The notes: generated by a model not told the origin, from the sequence alone. 64,000 nt of DNA from Paenibacillus oryzisoli (GCF_001653565.1 NZ_LYPB01000047.1:108519-172518); one strand, 5' to 3'. Positions 6,779 to 17,237 are shown, counted from the first letter of the stretch. A program made the numbers and translations.

Positions 6779-8674
6779 CTATCTATTCAATAAGCTTCCT
6801 ACATATCGGAGTAATTCATTCGCGCAAACCGGGCAATATCCGTGCTCATCGATGAGCTGCTTCGTCACATCATTAATTTTCTTCAATTGCTTCTCGTCTG
6901 GTGTTTTCGTAGAGGTCGTAATCTTCACGATGTCCTTCAGATCAGTGAATAGTTTCTTCTCAATCGCCTCGCGCAGCCGTTCGTGACTGTTATATTCGAA
7001 TCTTCTGCCCTTGCGTGAGTACGAGGAGATGCGGATCAATATTTCTTCGCGGAACGCTTTCTTCGCATTCTCCGAGATGCCAATCTGCTCTTCAATTGAA
7101 CGCATGAGGCGCTCATCTGGATCCATTTCCTCGCCAGTCAGCGGATCCTTGATTTTACCCCAATTGCAGTACGCTTCAATATTATCCAAGTAGTTGTCGA
7201 AAATAGTTCTAGCCGACTCCTCGAAGGAGTAGACGAACGCTTTCTGCACTTCTTTCTTGGCAATATCGTCGTATTCCTTACGGGCAACCGAGATGAAATT
7301 GAGGAATCGCTCCCGCTCATCCTTCGTAATGGATGGATGCTGATCCAGCCCGTCTTTCAAAGCTCGCAGCACATCTAGGGCATTGATACATTGAAGATCC
7401 TGACGGATCAAGGCGCTTGAAATTCGGTTAATAACATACCGCGGATCAATGCCGCTCATGCCTTCTTCTTGATACTCATTCTGCATTTCCTTCAGATCTG
7501 CCTCTTTGTAACCCTCGACAACTTCCCCGTCGTACATGCGCATTTTCTTGATCAAATCCATCCCTTGCTTCTTCGTTTCCTTCAAACGCGTCAGAATCGA
7601 GAAGATTGCGGCCACACGCAGCGCATGGGGTGCAATATGGATGTGTGACATATCACTCTGTCCGATAAGTTTGTAGTAAATTTTCTCTTCATCGGATACA
7701 CGCAGATTATAAGGGATCGGCATAACAATCATACGAGACTGTAAGGCCTCATTTTTCTTATTCGCGATAAAGGACTTATACTCGGTTTCATTCGTATGGG
7801 CGATAATCAACTCGTCGGCACTAATTAGGGCGAAGCGACCCGCTTTGAAATTCCCCTCTTGTGTAAGTGAGAGTAGATTCCAGAGGAATTTCTCATCACA
7901 CTTCAGCATTTCCTGGAACTCCATGATCCCCCTATTCGCCTTATTCAGCTCCCCATCGAAGCGATACGCCCGCGGATCTGACTCTGAACCGAACTCTGTA
8001 ATCGTTGAAAAGTCAATGCTTCCCGTTAAGTCTGCGATATCCTGCGATTTGGGGTCTGAAGGACTGAACGTACCAATCCCTACCCGGCCTTCCTCGGAAA
8101 CAAAAACACGCTCCACATGCACATCTTCAATACAACCGTTGTACTCCGTTTTCAATCGCATTTGGCACGATGGGCATAAGCTGCCTTCAATTTTCACATT
8201 TAACTCGCGCTCAATCTCTGGTCGCAACTCCATCGGAATTAAATGTAGCGGTTCTTCATGCATCGGACACCCTTTGATCGCGTAGACAGCCCCTAGATCT
8301 GTTTTGGCAAACTGCTCTAACCCACGTTTCAGCATGGTCACGATTGTGGATTTCCCACCGCTTACAGGACCCATTAGCAACAAAATACGTTTGCGAACAT
8401 CCAATCGACGGGCAGCGGAGTGGAAATATTCTTCCACTAGCTTCTCAACGGCACGATCCAGGCCAAAGATCTCTTGGTTGAAAAATTTGTAGGATTTGTG
8501 GCCAACTTGATCGTTGATACCTTGCGAAGCAATCATGTCATAGACCCTCGAATGCGCAGTTCTTGCGAGTCCAGGATTACTGCGAAGCAATTCTATGTAC
8601 TCCGCGAACGTACCGGTCCAGCTCAATGAATCCTTCTCCGTACGATGCTCTGAAATTCTTTTGAATATGTCCAT
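6779..8674 (-). CDS. prkA: PrkA serine protein kinase / AAA+ protein
   Basis: The 631-residue product matches PrkA along its length: N-terminal MDIFKRISEHR, an AAA-type P-loop GPVSGGKST at 102-110, CPSC and CPVC cysteine pairs (the second near the C terminus), and a C-terminal kinase-like domain. In Bacillus PrkA is tied to early sporulation and is made in the mother cell; here only the family identity is seen. ATG 8674 is preceded by an ideal AAAGGAGG. It is transcribed alone, with its own terminator. SpoVR and YhbH, its frequent neighbours, are not present in the window. A sigma-E type promoter would be expected in 8675-8851 but I could not identify one convincingly. Confidence 0.95.
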   Translation of the reverse strand: MDIFKRISEHRTEKDSLSWTGTFAEYIELLRSNPGLARTAHSRVYDMIASQGINDQVGHKSYKFFNQEIFGLDRAVEKLVEEYFHSAARRLDVRKRILLLMGPVSGGKSTIVTMLKRGLEQFAKTDLGAVYAIKGCPMHEEPLHLIPMELRPEIERELNVKIEGSLCPSCQMRLKTEYNGCIEDVHVERVFVSEEGRVGIGTFSPSDPKSQDIADLTGSIDFSTITEFGSESDPRAYRFDGELNKANRGIMEFQEMLKCDEKFLWNLLSLTQEGNFKAGRFALISADELIIAHTNETEYKSFIANKKNEALQSRMIVMPIPYNLRVSDEEKIYYKLIGQSDMSHIHIAPHALRVAAIFSILTRLKETKKQGMDLIKKMRMYDGEVVEGYKEADLKEMQNEYQEEGMSGIDPRYVINRISSALIRQDLQCINALDVLRALKDGLDQHPSITKDERERFLNFISVARKEYDDIAKKEVQKAFVYSFEESARTIFDNYLDNIEAYCNWGKIKDPLTGEEMDPDERLMRSIEEQIGISENAKKAFREEILIRISSYSRKGRRFEYNSHERLREAIEKKLFTDLKDIVKITTSTKTPDEKQLKKINDVTKQLIDEHGYCPVCANELLRYVGSLLNR

Positions 8675-8851
8675 GGGTACCTCCTTTCACTGCTGCCTTT
8701 AATGGCAATAGGTCAGCTCGTGATGGTGAATTGTGTACTACAATCCTATGCACCCATGAGGGATAACTTGCCCGAAATTTTTAATTGTCACGGAATTCTC
8801 TCAGATCGATTTATGAAAATGGAAATGACTAGGAATCACAGTCAACGTTCC

Positions 8852-11140
8852 CTATTTTCTGAAAATGTGATACGTGGAGCCCGCTTCAACTTGAAATTCT
8901 ATAACCGTATGATCTCTGTCCACCCGTATGTCTTCTCCGTCACAACGCACCTGAACAGCTTCGCCCGTGCGTACTCTACAAGTGCCAGAACACGCAGCAT
9001 GTATAACTGCTTCCGATAATCGGCCTTCGGACCACCTAAGATCAATCACATACCCATTACGACCTCTCAAGCCGCTCACAGCCCCTTGTGACCACGCAGA
9101 CGGCAGAGCAGGGAGCAAACTTAGCTCATCCGCATGTGACTGCAGCAGCATCTCCACGATACCAGCCGTAGCCCCGAAATTACCGTCTATTTGAAAAGGA
9201 GGATGGGCATCAAAAAGGTTGGGATATGTTGACTTGCGCAGCATATGACTCAAGTGCGCATGCGACTGTTCGCCATCCTCAAGTCTTGCGTACATATTAA
9301 CGATCCAGGCGCTGCTCCAGCCCGTATGCCCGCCTCCGTGTGCCAACCGGCGCTCTAGGGTCGCAGCAGCAGCCATGGCTAATTCCGGCGTGCGATGAGG
9401 GCTGATTTGTGTGCCAGGATGCAGCGCAAACAACTGTGAAATATGACGATGCCCTGGATCTTCCTCCGCATAGTCCTCTAACCATTCCATGATCTGCCCG
9501 TGTTTGCCGATCTGAGGCTTAGGCAGCCGCGCTAGCAGCGCAGCGAGCTGATCCCGGAACTCCGCATCCACTTGAAGCTGCTCACAGCTCTGGATACATG
9601 CCGTGAACAGGGCATGGATTATCTGTGAATCCATAGCCGGCCCCATCGTCAATGCCCCTCTAGTCCCATCCGTTAATAGGTATACATTCTCGGGTGAGAC
9701 CGAGGGACCTGTCACAAGCAGTCCATTCGGCGCCTCCACCAAATAATCTACGAAGAAAGCCGCGGCTTCCTTCAAGATCGGGTATGCTCTCCCCCGTAAG
9801 AAATCCTTATCCGCCGTAAACAGAAACTGCTCCCACAGATGTAGACTTAACCAAGCCGCTCCCATCGGCCATATGACGCAAGTCGGAAATAAACCCTCTG
9901 GTCTTGTTTCTCCCCAAATATTCGTGTTGTGATGGGCGACGAAACCAGAGCAGCCATATAGCTCTCTTGCGGTTTGCCGACCACTCACTTGCATGCGTTC
10001 AATATGATCAAATAAGGGCTGGTGACACTCGGATAGTCCACATACTTCAGCTGGCCAATAGTTCATTTGCGTATTGATATTGATTGTGTATTTGGACTCC
10101 CAAGGCGGTGTAAAACTGTCATTCCAGATTCCCTGCAGGTTCGCCGGCAAGCAGCCAGGACGGGAGCTCGCGATTAGCAAATACCGCCCGAAGTGAAAGT
10201 ACAGCTCCATCAATCCAACATCCACATGCGCATGTGATTCTTGCAGCAGCTTCAGCCGTTGATCCGTAGGCAAGGCGTCTAACGGGTCATGCTCAGTGAG
10301 TTGCAGACTCACCCGATTGAACAAACGCTGATAATCCTGAATATGCCGGTGCTCTAGTTCTTCCGAATTAAACTGCTCTGCGGCCGCGATATGCAGCTGA
10401 CAGGCAGCTAATGGGTTCGACTCACGAAAGGTACTCGCTGCAGCAAGCAGCAACGTCACGGAACTGGCCCCTTCTACAGACAAGAAGTCACCAATGACAG
10501 AGACAGTGCCGCCCTCAGCTTTTGCTTTCAGCACACAGGCATATTCGACACCGTGCTTCCCACATTCGCCGCCCATCCAGATGCTGTCAGCAGATAACCT
10601 GCCTGATTCTCCCTCGTAGGGTCTGCGATTCAGATTCGCCGAGAAGTTCAGCTGCCCTGGTTGATCACATGCCAGTCGGATAACAATCACTTGATCAGGG
10701 TAACTGGCATACATCGTACGACGATAGGTAATTCCACCTACCTTATAGCTCGTCCGAGCTATGGCATTCTTGACATCCAACTCTCGCCGATACGCTTCTA
10801 CTTCACCCTTTTGGTCATGAAAATAAAGCCTCAGGTCTCCCAAAGGTTGATACGGATTATAATATTTTGGCGTGGAGAAAAGAGCCATTCGCGTTAATCG
10901 CGTGGCCTCCTCCACCTTCCCTTCAAAAAGCATCTCCCGAATTCCCTCCAAATGACGGGAACCATCGGGATTAATCCCATCCTTAGGACCTCCGTACCAG
11001 ATGGAATCTTCATTTAACTGAATGCGTTCCTCCTGTACGTGACCGAAAATCATCCCGCCTAACCGACCGTTTCCGATCGGAAGCGCCTCCACCCACAACT
11101 TAGCAGGCTGCAGATACCACAGTTTCTCACGATTGTTCAA
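8852..11140 (-). CDS. Glycoside hydrolase family 95 (alpha-L-fucosidase / alpha-L-galactosidase type)
   Basis: Cytoplasmic (no signal peptide) 762-residue enzyme expected to remove terminal alpha-1,2-linked L-fucose or L-galactose by inversion. Signatures: N-terminal beta-sandwich LPIGNGRLGGMIFG, the catalytic-site asparagine pair in NINTQMNYWPAE (354 and 356), the general acid region IMEWLEDY, and DGNFGATAGIVEMLLQS near residue 680. The start codon is TTG at 11140 with AGGGGGCG upstream, only 11 bases after the sensor-kinase stop, so it is the last gene of the regulator-kinase-GH95 unit. Placement with its own two-component genes suggests that the system responds to a substrate carrying this sugar. 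Specificity between fucose and galactose cannot be read from sequence alone. Confidence 0.9.
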   Translation of the reverse strand: MNNREKLWYLQPAKLWVEALPIGNGRLGGMIFGHVQEERIQLNEDSIWYGGPKDGINPDGSRHLEGIREMLFEGKVEEATRLTRMALFSTPKYYNPYQPLGDLRLYFHDQKGEVEAYRRELDVKNAIARTSYKVGGITYRRTMYASYPDQVIVIRLACDQPGQLNFSANLNRRPYEGESGRLSADSIWMGGECGKHGVEYACVLKAKAEGGTVSVIGDFLSVEGASSVTLLLAAASTFRESNPLAACQLHIAAAEQFNSEELEHRHIQDYQRLFNRVSLQLTEHDPLDALPTDQRLKLLQESHAHVDVGLMELYFHFGRYLLIASSRPGCLPANLQGIWNDSFTPPWESKYTININTQMNYWPAEVCGLSECHQPLFDHIERMQVSGRQTARELYGCSGFVAHHNTNIWGETRPEGLFPTCVIWPMGAAWLSLHLWEQFLFTADKDFLRGRAYPILKEAAAFFVDYLVEAPNGLLVTGPSVSPENVYLLTDGTRGALTMGPAMDSQIIHALFTACIQSCEQLQVDAEFRDQLAALLARLPKPQIGKHGQIMEWLEDYAEEDPGHRHISQLFALHPGTQISPHRTPELAMAAAATLERRLAHGGGHTGWSSAWIVNMYARLEDGEQSHAHLSHMLRKSTYPNLFDAHPPFQIDGNFGATAGIVEMLLQSHADELSLLPALPSAWSQGAVSGLRGRNGYVIDLRWSEGRLSEAVIHAACSGTCRVRTGEAVQVRCDGEDIRVDRDHTVIEFQVEAGSTYHIFRK

Positions 11141-11151
11141 GAATACGCCCC

Positions 11152-12981
11152 CTATCCAACATTTGGCTTATCACTCTGTTTAGGCGATGCAGGCATCACC
11201 ATGATCATTTTGGTCCCTTGCTCAGCCACGCTTTCAATCTTGAGTCCATAGCTCTCTCCATAGACCATTTGAATACGGCGATGGACGTTCAGCACACCTA
11301 TGCCACCCTTTTTGCCTGCTTCATCTGTATCCGCCAACCGATTTGCATTCAATTTCGCTTGGAGCTGCGTTAATTTGGCCTCCGTCATCCCTGATCCATT
11401 ATCCTCAACACTGATCCAGAAAATCCCGTCAATAACGCCTCCGTCAATGCGAACGAAGTGATAATCTTCCAACCCGTCAGGAAAGGCATGTTGAAACACA
11501 TTTTCGACTAAAGGCTGGAGGGTCAAACGAACCATGACATGAAGCAGATACTCCGGTTTTATTGCTACATCAATCTCGAAATCACGGCCGATTCTGTGCT
11601 TCAGAACAACAATATAATACAAAACATGCTTCAATTCGTTAGCAACGGTAATCTCCTCGAGATTCGTTTGAACCGAGTAACGCAGCATGTACGCCAATGC
11701 CTTCACAATTTCAGATATCTCTTCTGATTCTTGAATCGTGGCATAGCAAACAATGGTCTCGAGTGTGTTGTACATAAAATGTGGATTGATCTGCAGCTGC
11801 AGGGATTGATACTCCGCTTTCTGACGTTCCATTCGAATCTCAGAGTTGCTGATTTCAACCTGCACCACGCGGTCAACGGCTTCGGATAGCCTTGTCACCA
11901 TCACATTGTACCGAACCATCAATTCTACGATTTCGTCCCGGTGCGGAGGCAGCGGGATCATCGCCCAGTTCCCCTTCTCCGTCTCCCGCATGCCAGACTT
12001 GAGCGTCTGAATCGGCTTCGCCAGCGACCTGCCGAACCGGAACGCCAAGAGCATTGCAAGAATCAGGGTCAGAATCCCCACAACAATTGTCGTCGTGCGG
12101 ATGTTCATAATCGGCTTGCGCAGCTCGCTCAAAGGCATGGAGACGATCAACTGCCAGCCCGAGTAATCGGACGTACGGCTCACATACAATCGCTCGTCCC
12201 CTTCAAAATCATCCACGAACGAGTGCGTACCCGATGCTTCGAGCCTTTGTATAAAAGTCGCCGGCGCACGCTTCCCGACTTTGCTGCTCTCCGGGTGATA
12301 CACGTAATTCCCTCGACCATCGAGAATGAACATGTAGCCATACTTGCCCAAATCAATCCCTTTCCAGAGCGCCGATAGGTCGGCAGATCTCATCTCGATG
12401 GCGAGGAGTCCGTTCAAATCGGGGGAGGTAAACCCGCGGATGCGGCGCACCACCGTAAGCATTTGATTTTCTTGCCCCTCAATAATCGTATGGTTCAACA
12501 TCGTCAGACTTCCGTCAGCCCTTGTGTTGGCAAGAAAATAGTCCCGTTGCTTTTGAATATCGTTTTTCTGAAAAGACTGCTCATTCACGCCGTTATAGTA
12601 ATAAAGCGCATTCAGCTTATCGCTGATCAAATAAATCGCCGTCAACTTCGGATTTCGTATAAACAAGGGTTCTACGCTGAAATTGCGGATATTGCTGCGA
12701 AACATATAGAAATCGTACTCCTCGCGGTTGACCGGCATATCAATAAATTCCATGATCTGGCGGTTTGTCAGCAGTGAGACGATTGTGCGTTCATAATCTA
12801 ATAAATATAAATCGGTATGGTGAACTGCGTTGCCGACAATCTGGTTCATCTGATTTTCAACCATTTCATCCAACTCGCTGGAGGTTGTCATGTAGGTGAT
12901 CACACCAACACTGCTCAAGGAAAAAATAATGACAATCAAAAAATAGACAACGATTTTCTTCGTTAGCCCCTGGATTCTCAT
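11152..12981 (-). CDS. YesM-type sensor histidine kinase
   Basis: Membrane sensor of 609 residues. A transmembrane helix (about 10-31), a large extracellular sensing domain, a second helix (about 297-315), HAMP linker, phospho-acceptor motif QINPHFMYNTLE (His 401) and a HATPase_c domain with LQPLVENVFQHAF, VEDNGSGM and GGIGVLNVHRRI. Family members sense extracellular carbohydrates, usually via interacting binding proteins. ATG 12981 overlaps the regulator's stop codon by four bases (ATGA), a translational-coupling arrangement. Together with the next gene it forms a two-component pair that probably controls the surrounding sugar-use genes. Confidence 0.95.
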   Translation of the reverse strand: MRIQGLTKKIVVYFLIVIIFSLSSVGVITYMTTSSELDEMVENQMNQIVGNAVHHTDLYLLDYERTIVSLLTNRQIMEFIDMPVNREEYDFYMFRSNIRNFSVEPLFIRNPKLTAIYLISDKLNALYYYNGVNEQSFQKNDIQKQRDYFLANTRADGSLTMLNHTIIEGQENQMLTVVRRIRGFTSPDLNGLLAIEMRSADLSALWKGIDLGKYGYMFILDGRGNYVYHPESSKVGKRAPATFIQRLEASGTHSFVDDFEGDERLYVSRTSDYSGWQLIVSMPLSELRKPIMNIRTTTIVVGILTLILAMLLAFRFGRSLAKPIQTLKSGMRETEKGNWAMIPLPPHRDEIVELMVRYNVMVTRLSEAVDRVVQVEISNSEIRMERQKAEYQSLQLQINPHFMYNTLETIVCYATIQESEEISEIVKALAYMLRYSVQTNLEEITVANELKHVLYYIVVLKHRIGRDFEIDVAIKPEYLLHVMVRLTLQPLVENVFQHAFPDGLEDYHFVRIDGGVIDGIFWISVEDNGSGMTEAKLTQLQAKLNANRLADTDEAGKKGGIGVLNVHRRIQMVYGESYGLKIESVAEQGTKMIMVMPASPKQSDKPNVG

Positions 12982-13997
12982 TTTATCCCCAAGCCTGCTC
13001 GGAATTCGGATGGCGATTGACCTACTACTTTTTTGAACGTTTTCGTAAAATGCGGATAATCGTCGTATCCGACCTCAGCAGCCACATCCACGATGCGGAT
13101 ATGAGGTATCATGAGCATTTCTTTCGCTTTCTCCATGCGTTTATTAATGCGGTAATGGACGAACGTTTCTTGGGTTAGTTTTTTAAAAAGAGAGCTGAAA
13201 TATGTCGGAGTCAAGCCCACCATGGCCGCCACATCATCCAGCGAGATGTCCTCCGAGAGATGGGTGTCGATATACACCTTGGCTTCCTCCAACGGATCTT
13301 TGTAGATGCCGCTCCGCGCTGTCTGAAGCCCCTTCACCATCTCCTGAATCCCTTGCTCAAAGCTATCGAGCGCATCCTCCGTACGGTCCGCCTGCAAATA
13401 ATTCGGCAGCACGGTCGGAGAGTAATTGCGTGCTTGTAACCGCTTTACAAGTACCATATGACAATCGTCCAACAGCTCTTTCAGCTGGGCTAAGGTTAAC
13501 TCGGTCGACAGGCAATGTTCTCTCCAGCGGTGCATTAGGCTCTTTAACTCTTCGCTTTGCAGCCCCCAGACGCGCTGTTCCAGCTCATCCATCCATTCAA
13601 TGAAGCGGGACGGAGGCAAGTAGTTTTGTGACGTTTTTTTGATCAATTGATCAATCATCGCATGCACATCTGATTTGGTCGCCGGTTTGAGCAAATAGTA
13701 CCGAACGCCATAGTTCATGCTTTTCTGCGCGTAATCAAAATCGTTGTAGCCGGAAATAACGACCACCTTAATGTGCGGATAGTCCCGGTGCAGAATGCGG
13801 CACAGCTCCAGTCCGTCCATTTTCGGCATGCGAATGTCCGTCAGTACCAGATCTGGCTCGAGGGCCTTGATGCTGGCCAATGCTGCTTCGCCATTCTCGG
13901 CTGTTTGAATCTTGGTAAAAGAAGGGTTGTACAATTCCGCCATCTTGACCAGCCCTCTGCGTATAACAGGTTCATCATCTACGATTAATACATGCAT
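12978..13997 (-). CDS. YesN-type response regulator (REC + AraC HTH)
   Basis: Response regulator of 339 residues: receiver domain starting MHVLIVDDEP with phospho-acceptor Asp 54 in LVLTDIRMPKMDG and the Lys of LLKPATK, a central linker, and an AraC-type double helix-turn-helix at the C terminus (DISLDDVAAMVGL and ADVAAEVGYDDYPHF region). The ATG at 13997 has AAAGGGGGG upstream; an extended reading to 14114 lacks a ribosome site and adds a non-homologous leader. First gene of a unit with the kinase and GH95, separated from GH31 by a hairpin. Confidence 0.94.
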   Translation of the reverse strand: MHVLIVDDEPVIRRGLVKMAELYNPSFTKIQTAENGEAALASIKALEPDLVLTDIRMPKMDGLELCRILHRDYPHIKVVVISGYNDFDYAQKSMNYGVRYYLLKPATKSDVHAMIDQLIKKTSQNYLPPSRFIEWMDELEQRVWGLQSEELKSLMHRWREHCLSTELTLAQLKELLDDCHMVLVKRLQARNYSPTVLPNYLQADRTEDALDSFEQGIQEMVKGLQTARSGIYKDPLEEAKVYIDTHLSEDISLDDVAAMVGLTPTYFSSLFKKLTQETFVHYRINKRMEKAKEMLMIPHIRIVDVAAEVGYDDYPHFTKTFKKVVGQSPSEFRAGLGIK

Positions 13998-14055
13998 ACC
14001 CAGCCCCCCTTTAATCATGTGTACGAACGATGCCTTTAATGATACCTTACAGAGA

Positions 14056-14094
14056 CAGGTTCCACAACGCGAAATCCCGCGTACATGGAACCTG
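14056..14094 (-). terminator. Hairpin after the GH31 gene
   Basis: CAGGTTCCA (minus, from 14094) pairs with TGGAACCTG (to 14056), extended by ACGCG/CGCGT pairing. The tail TCTCTG is only weakly T-rich, so termination strength is uncertain. Confidence 0.55.
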
Positions 14095-14115
14095 CAGTTC
14101 GGTGCTCGCCCCACG

Positions 14116-16239
14116 CTACAAGCGGGTTTGTGCGAATTTCCACGATATGGTGCTGTAGGACTGTGGAACAGCCTGATTGTCGCCGAAAAGCTCGCCGGCG
14201 TAACTTCCGTCAGGCTGCCGGGTTACCCGCGCCTTCCACCAGCTGCAAGCACCTTCCTCGTACGCGAACGTCTCGCCGTCATCGTCATACAGCGTACCTT
14301 CACCTGCCTCTTCGCCGAAATGGACGAAGGTCAGAGGAACAGGGCTGCCGGACTCTGGCACATGCAGCAGGCTCGGCATCATCGGAATGACGGATCCGCT
14401 GCGCACGAAGATTGGCATCGATTCAAGCCCTGCATGAATCAGCACGATTCGTCCGCCCTCATAACGCCTGCCGGTTTCCAGTCCATACCAGACACCAGCA
14501 GGCAGCAGCACATCCCGCTCCGTCTCTCCGGCTACGAGAGGTGCAATCAAGAGGGAATCGCCCATCATATATTGATCGTCCCATTCGCGGACCGTTTTCT
14601 TGCCGTAAGCGGCGTCGGTTGTATTTAAAACTTCCTGTTCGAACTCAGCCAGATGGCCTTCCGCCGCCGCGATCTCCGCTGGCGACATCACCAGCGGCAT
14701 TGCCCGAAAAGGAGGAATCCCGGTTTCCCTATAGGCGGCAAAGACCGTATATAAATAGGGCAGAAGCCTCATCCGCAGCTCAATGTAATGGCGCACGATG
14801 CTTTCCACTTCGGGGTAAGACCATGGCTTCGTCCCGTCTCCCCATGCATTCAACATGGCCAGCGAAGAGAAGCACACCGTCTGCATGCGCCGCACCCAAT
14901 CTTCTGCGCTGACCGCTCGGCGTACTTCCGGCGTCCACAACAGCCCGCTGAACGAAGCGTTGCACAGCGCCCGAACGAACTGCTTATGATCGTACAAATC
15001 CGAATAGAGCACATACGGCATCGTTGAAGCCGCCGCACCCGATGCCCGCACGAGACCGTACGTTCGCTGGTTTTTGCTTCGATATAGGTCGCTCGTCATC
15101 TTCTGGAACATCAGGCCGTACAGTTGCCTCATTTGCTCGCCGTCGAGTCCTGAAGGAAACTTGGCATGCGCCGGGAACATCCACGAATTGCGCGTCAACT
15201 CGCTGCCATCGCACTCATCGAGCTTATAGCCGGACACGCCCAAGTTGACATGCTCCGTTTCATGCACATGTTTGTATTGCTCAACAGCTTCGGCCATCGC
15301 ATAATCGGGCGCAATGCCGCCCCACACGGTATGGCTGCCAGCGTAAGGGCGCAGCTTTTCGTAGCTTTTACTATTCGGCGAGACAAAAGGATGCTCCCAC
15401 AAATTCACGCGCATACCTTTTGCGCGAAGCTGCTGCACGAACGTCCCCGGCGACGGGAATCGGCTTGCTTCCCATTCATAGCTGACCGGATAGCTCTGGC
15501 TGTGCCAGCCCGGTTCAAGCCCGATCACATCACAGGGGATGCCGCGTACACGGAACTGCTCCGCTTCGTCCAGTACCTGCTCGTCGGTGTACAGCGTCGG
15601 CACGCGGTGCCAGAAGCCGAGTCCCCATTTCGGCGGAAGGACGCCGCCTCCGCAGAACAAATTGTAGCGGGCCACTACGTCCCCTAAGGAGGGCCCGCCG
15701 AAGACGTAGACATCAGCGCCTTCGCTCGGCAGCCTAAGCTCGACGCGGGCGGCTCGCGGCGTTGCCGTCCAACCCGCGTCAGTGTTGCGGTCGCGGACAT
15801 GCTCGGGGCACGTGTCCGCCAATTCCAAGGTCGAGCCGCAATGCATCGTCACGATCCGGGACGTATCTACCAGGACGCCGTAGCCGCGGTCGCTCGCATA
15901 GAACGGAACCGGCGCATGCGTTTCGCCCGTGTCCTGCTTCGGATCGCTATTGACCCGAAGGTAACGGGTTCTGCCCCGCTGATTCATGCGCATCAGTTGC
16001 AACCCCGTTCCATACAGCTTCTCCGCTGTTGTCAGCGGGAAGGAAACGATCAGGCCATCACGGATTTCTTCAATGTGAACCTGTTCCCAGTCAAACGGCG
16101 GTTGCACGTCCGGCATTTGCTTCAGCGCAGTCTCGCGAGGCTGCGCTTTCATGAAAGAAAGCGGCGTAATTCCCTTTGCTGCCTGGAGGGACATGCGCCA
16201 GATGCCCGGCGCTGCTAGTGACCAGCCTGTTGCCATCAT
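14116..16239 (-). CDS. Glycoside hydrolase family 31 (alpha-glucosidase/alpha-xylosidase family)
   Basis: Intracellular 707-residue enzyme. GH31 features: N-terminal beta-sandwich with LYGTGLQLMRMNQRG, the (beta/alpha)8 barrel beginning PKWGLGFWHRVPTLYTDEQV, catalytic nucleophile Asp in GYKLDECDG (about residue 341), and a C-terminal sandwich with YDDDGETFAYEEG. GH31 enzymes retain configuration and split alpha-linked glucose, xylose or galactose residues; some are isomaltosidases or sulfoquinovosidases, so the substrate is open. ATG 16239 overlaps the stop of the dehydrogenase gene by four bases (ATGA); a longer reading to 16314 is unlikely. Probably co-transcribed with the dehydrogenase and propeller genes. 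Confidence 0.9.
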   Translation of the reverse strand: MMATGWSLAAPGIWRMSLQAAKGITPLSFMKAQPRETALKQMPDVQPPFDWEQVHIEEIRDGLIVSFPLTTAEKLYGTGLQLMRMNQRGRTRYLRVNSDPKQDTGETHAPVPFYASDRGYGVLVDTSRIVTMHCGSTLELADTCPEHVRDRNTDAGWTATPRAARVELRLPSEGADVYVFGGPSLGDVVARYNLFCGGGVLPPKWGLGFWHRVPTLYTDEQVLDEAEQFRVRGIPCDVIGLEPGWHSQSYPVSYEWEASRFPSPGTFVQQLRAKGMRVNLWEHPFVSPNSKSYEKLRPYAGSHTVWGGIAPDYAMAEAVEQYKHVHETEHVNLGVSGYKLDECDGSELTRNSWMFPAHAKFPSGLDGEQMRQLYGLMFQKMTSDLYRSKNQRTYGLVRASGAAASTMPYVLYSDLYDHKQFVRALCNASFSGLLWTPEVRRAVSAEDWVRRMQTVCFSSLAMLNAWGDGTKPWSYPEVESIVRHYIELRMRLLPYLYTVFAAYRETGIPPFRAMPLVMSPAEIAAAEGHLAEFEQEVLNTTDAAYGKKTVREWDDQYMMGDSLLIAPLVAGETERDVLLPAGVWYGLETGRRYEGGRIVLIHAGLESMPIFVRSGSVIPMMPSLLHVPESGSPVPLTFVHFGEEAGEGTLYDDDGETFAYEEGACSWWKARVTRQPDGSYAGELFGDNQAVPQSYSTISWKFAQTRL

Positions 16240-17222
16240 GTTGTGATCTCTCCGTTCTCCGTAATCTGCGGAACATGAATTGTTTGCGTTAGTCCCGTAT
16301 CGCTTGCCACACACGCATAGTGAACCAGCGCTTGCGTTTTGAGATAATCTTGACCGCTGGTTTCCGATTCGCGCTGCTCCTGCAGCGACGCTAAAAACTC
16401 AGTCAATGTATCCGTTTCGTCAATGCCGCTAAAGTCCTCGACCTTGATGCATGTTTGATCACGGATAACGTATATCTCCTTGTCCCTTACTTCGAGTGCG
16501 CCCTCTGTGCCTTCAATACGCCAATTGCCGCTCCATGGCGTCTCCGTGCCCTTGGATGCAATTGACGCCTGATAGGCCGCTGTAATGCCACCTTCCAGCT
16601 CGATAAACGCATAGGCATTCAGAGTGGCTCCCTCTTCCAGCCAGCCGTTCACCGGATTGAACAGCTTTGCCTGAATCGCTGTTCCTTCCTTTCCTGTAAA
16701 ATAGCGAAGCAAATCAAAATGATGAACACCAATATCGTCAAGAATGCGAACCGTATATCGTCGCTGAACTTGATGGTAGCGGTAAAATTGAATGTCCAGC
16801 GACGACAAGGCGCCAATGGCTCCCGCGTCGATCAGCTGCTTTGTTTTGCGAATATAAGGCATTCTTCGATAATTCTCCGCAATCATGAAAGGGATGCGTT
16901 CCCGTGCCGCTCGCGCCACAATCTGAATTGAATCCTGATAATTAAAGGAGATCGGTTTCTCGCATAGGACAGCGAGCCCACGGTCAAAAGCAGCCGCATT
17001 TACCTTCGTATGCATCATAGGCGACGTCACATTCACGAGAAAATCCGCACGAGTCTTATCCAGCGCTTCCTCCAGTGACGTATAAAAAGGAAACGGATCG
17101 TCCCCCATCTTCTCCTTCATGGAAGGATCGACTTCCACCACGGCAGCGAGCAACCCTCTTTCTCTCAGCCGTTTGTACCAGCTAAAACCGGCAGAACCTA
17201 AACCAACGAGTATTGCCTTCAT
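16236..17222 (-). CDS. Gfo/Idh/MocA-family NAD(P)-dependent sugar oxidoreductase
   Basis: 328 residues. N-terminal Rossmann fold (AILVGLGSAGFSWYKRL, cofactor glycines GLGSAG), the family hallmark CEKPISFN (about 90-97), and a C-terminal alpha/beta domain containing DIGVHHFDLLRYF with the active-site histidines. Such enzymes oxidise or reduce sugars, inositols or sugar acids, and some act as NAD-dependent glycosidases (GH109-like). The gene overlaps GH31 and starts 15 bases after the propeller gene, whose stop codon lies within its AGGAGG ribosome site, so the three are surely one unit. Confidence 0.92.
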   Translation of the reverse strand: MKAILVGLGSAGFSWYKRLRERGLLAAVVEVDPSMKEKMGDDPFPFYTSLEEALDKTRADFLVNVTSPMMHTKVNAAAFDRGLAVLCEKPISFNYQDSIQIVARAARERIPFMIAENYRRMPYIRKTKQLIDAGAIGALSSLDIQFYRYHQVQRRYTVRILDDIGVHHFDLLRYFTGKEGTAIQAKLFNPVNGWLEEGATLNAYAFIELEGGITAAYQASIASKGTETPWSGNWRIEGTEGALEVRDKEIYVIRDQTCIKVEDFSGIDETDTLTEFLASLQEQRESETSGQDYLKTQALVHYACVASDTGLTQTIHVPQITENGEITT

Positions 17223-17237
17223 CTTCTGTCCATCCTC

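Noticed and set aside
14085..16218. Several long plus-strand reading frames antisense to the GH31 gene
   Set aside because: Rich in Arg/His/Pro without domain motifs or ribosome sites; the minus strand encodes a full GH31 protein.
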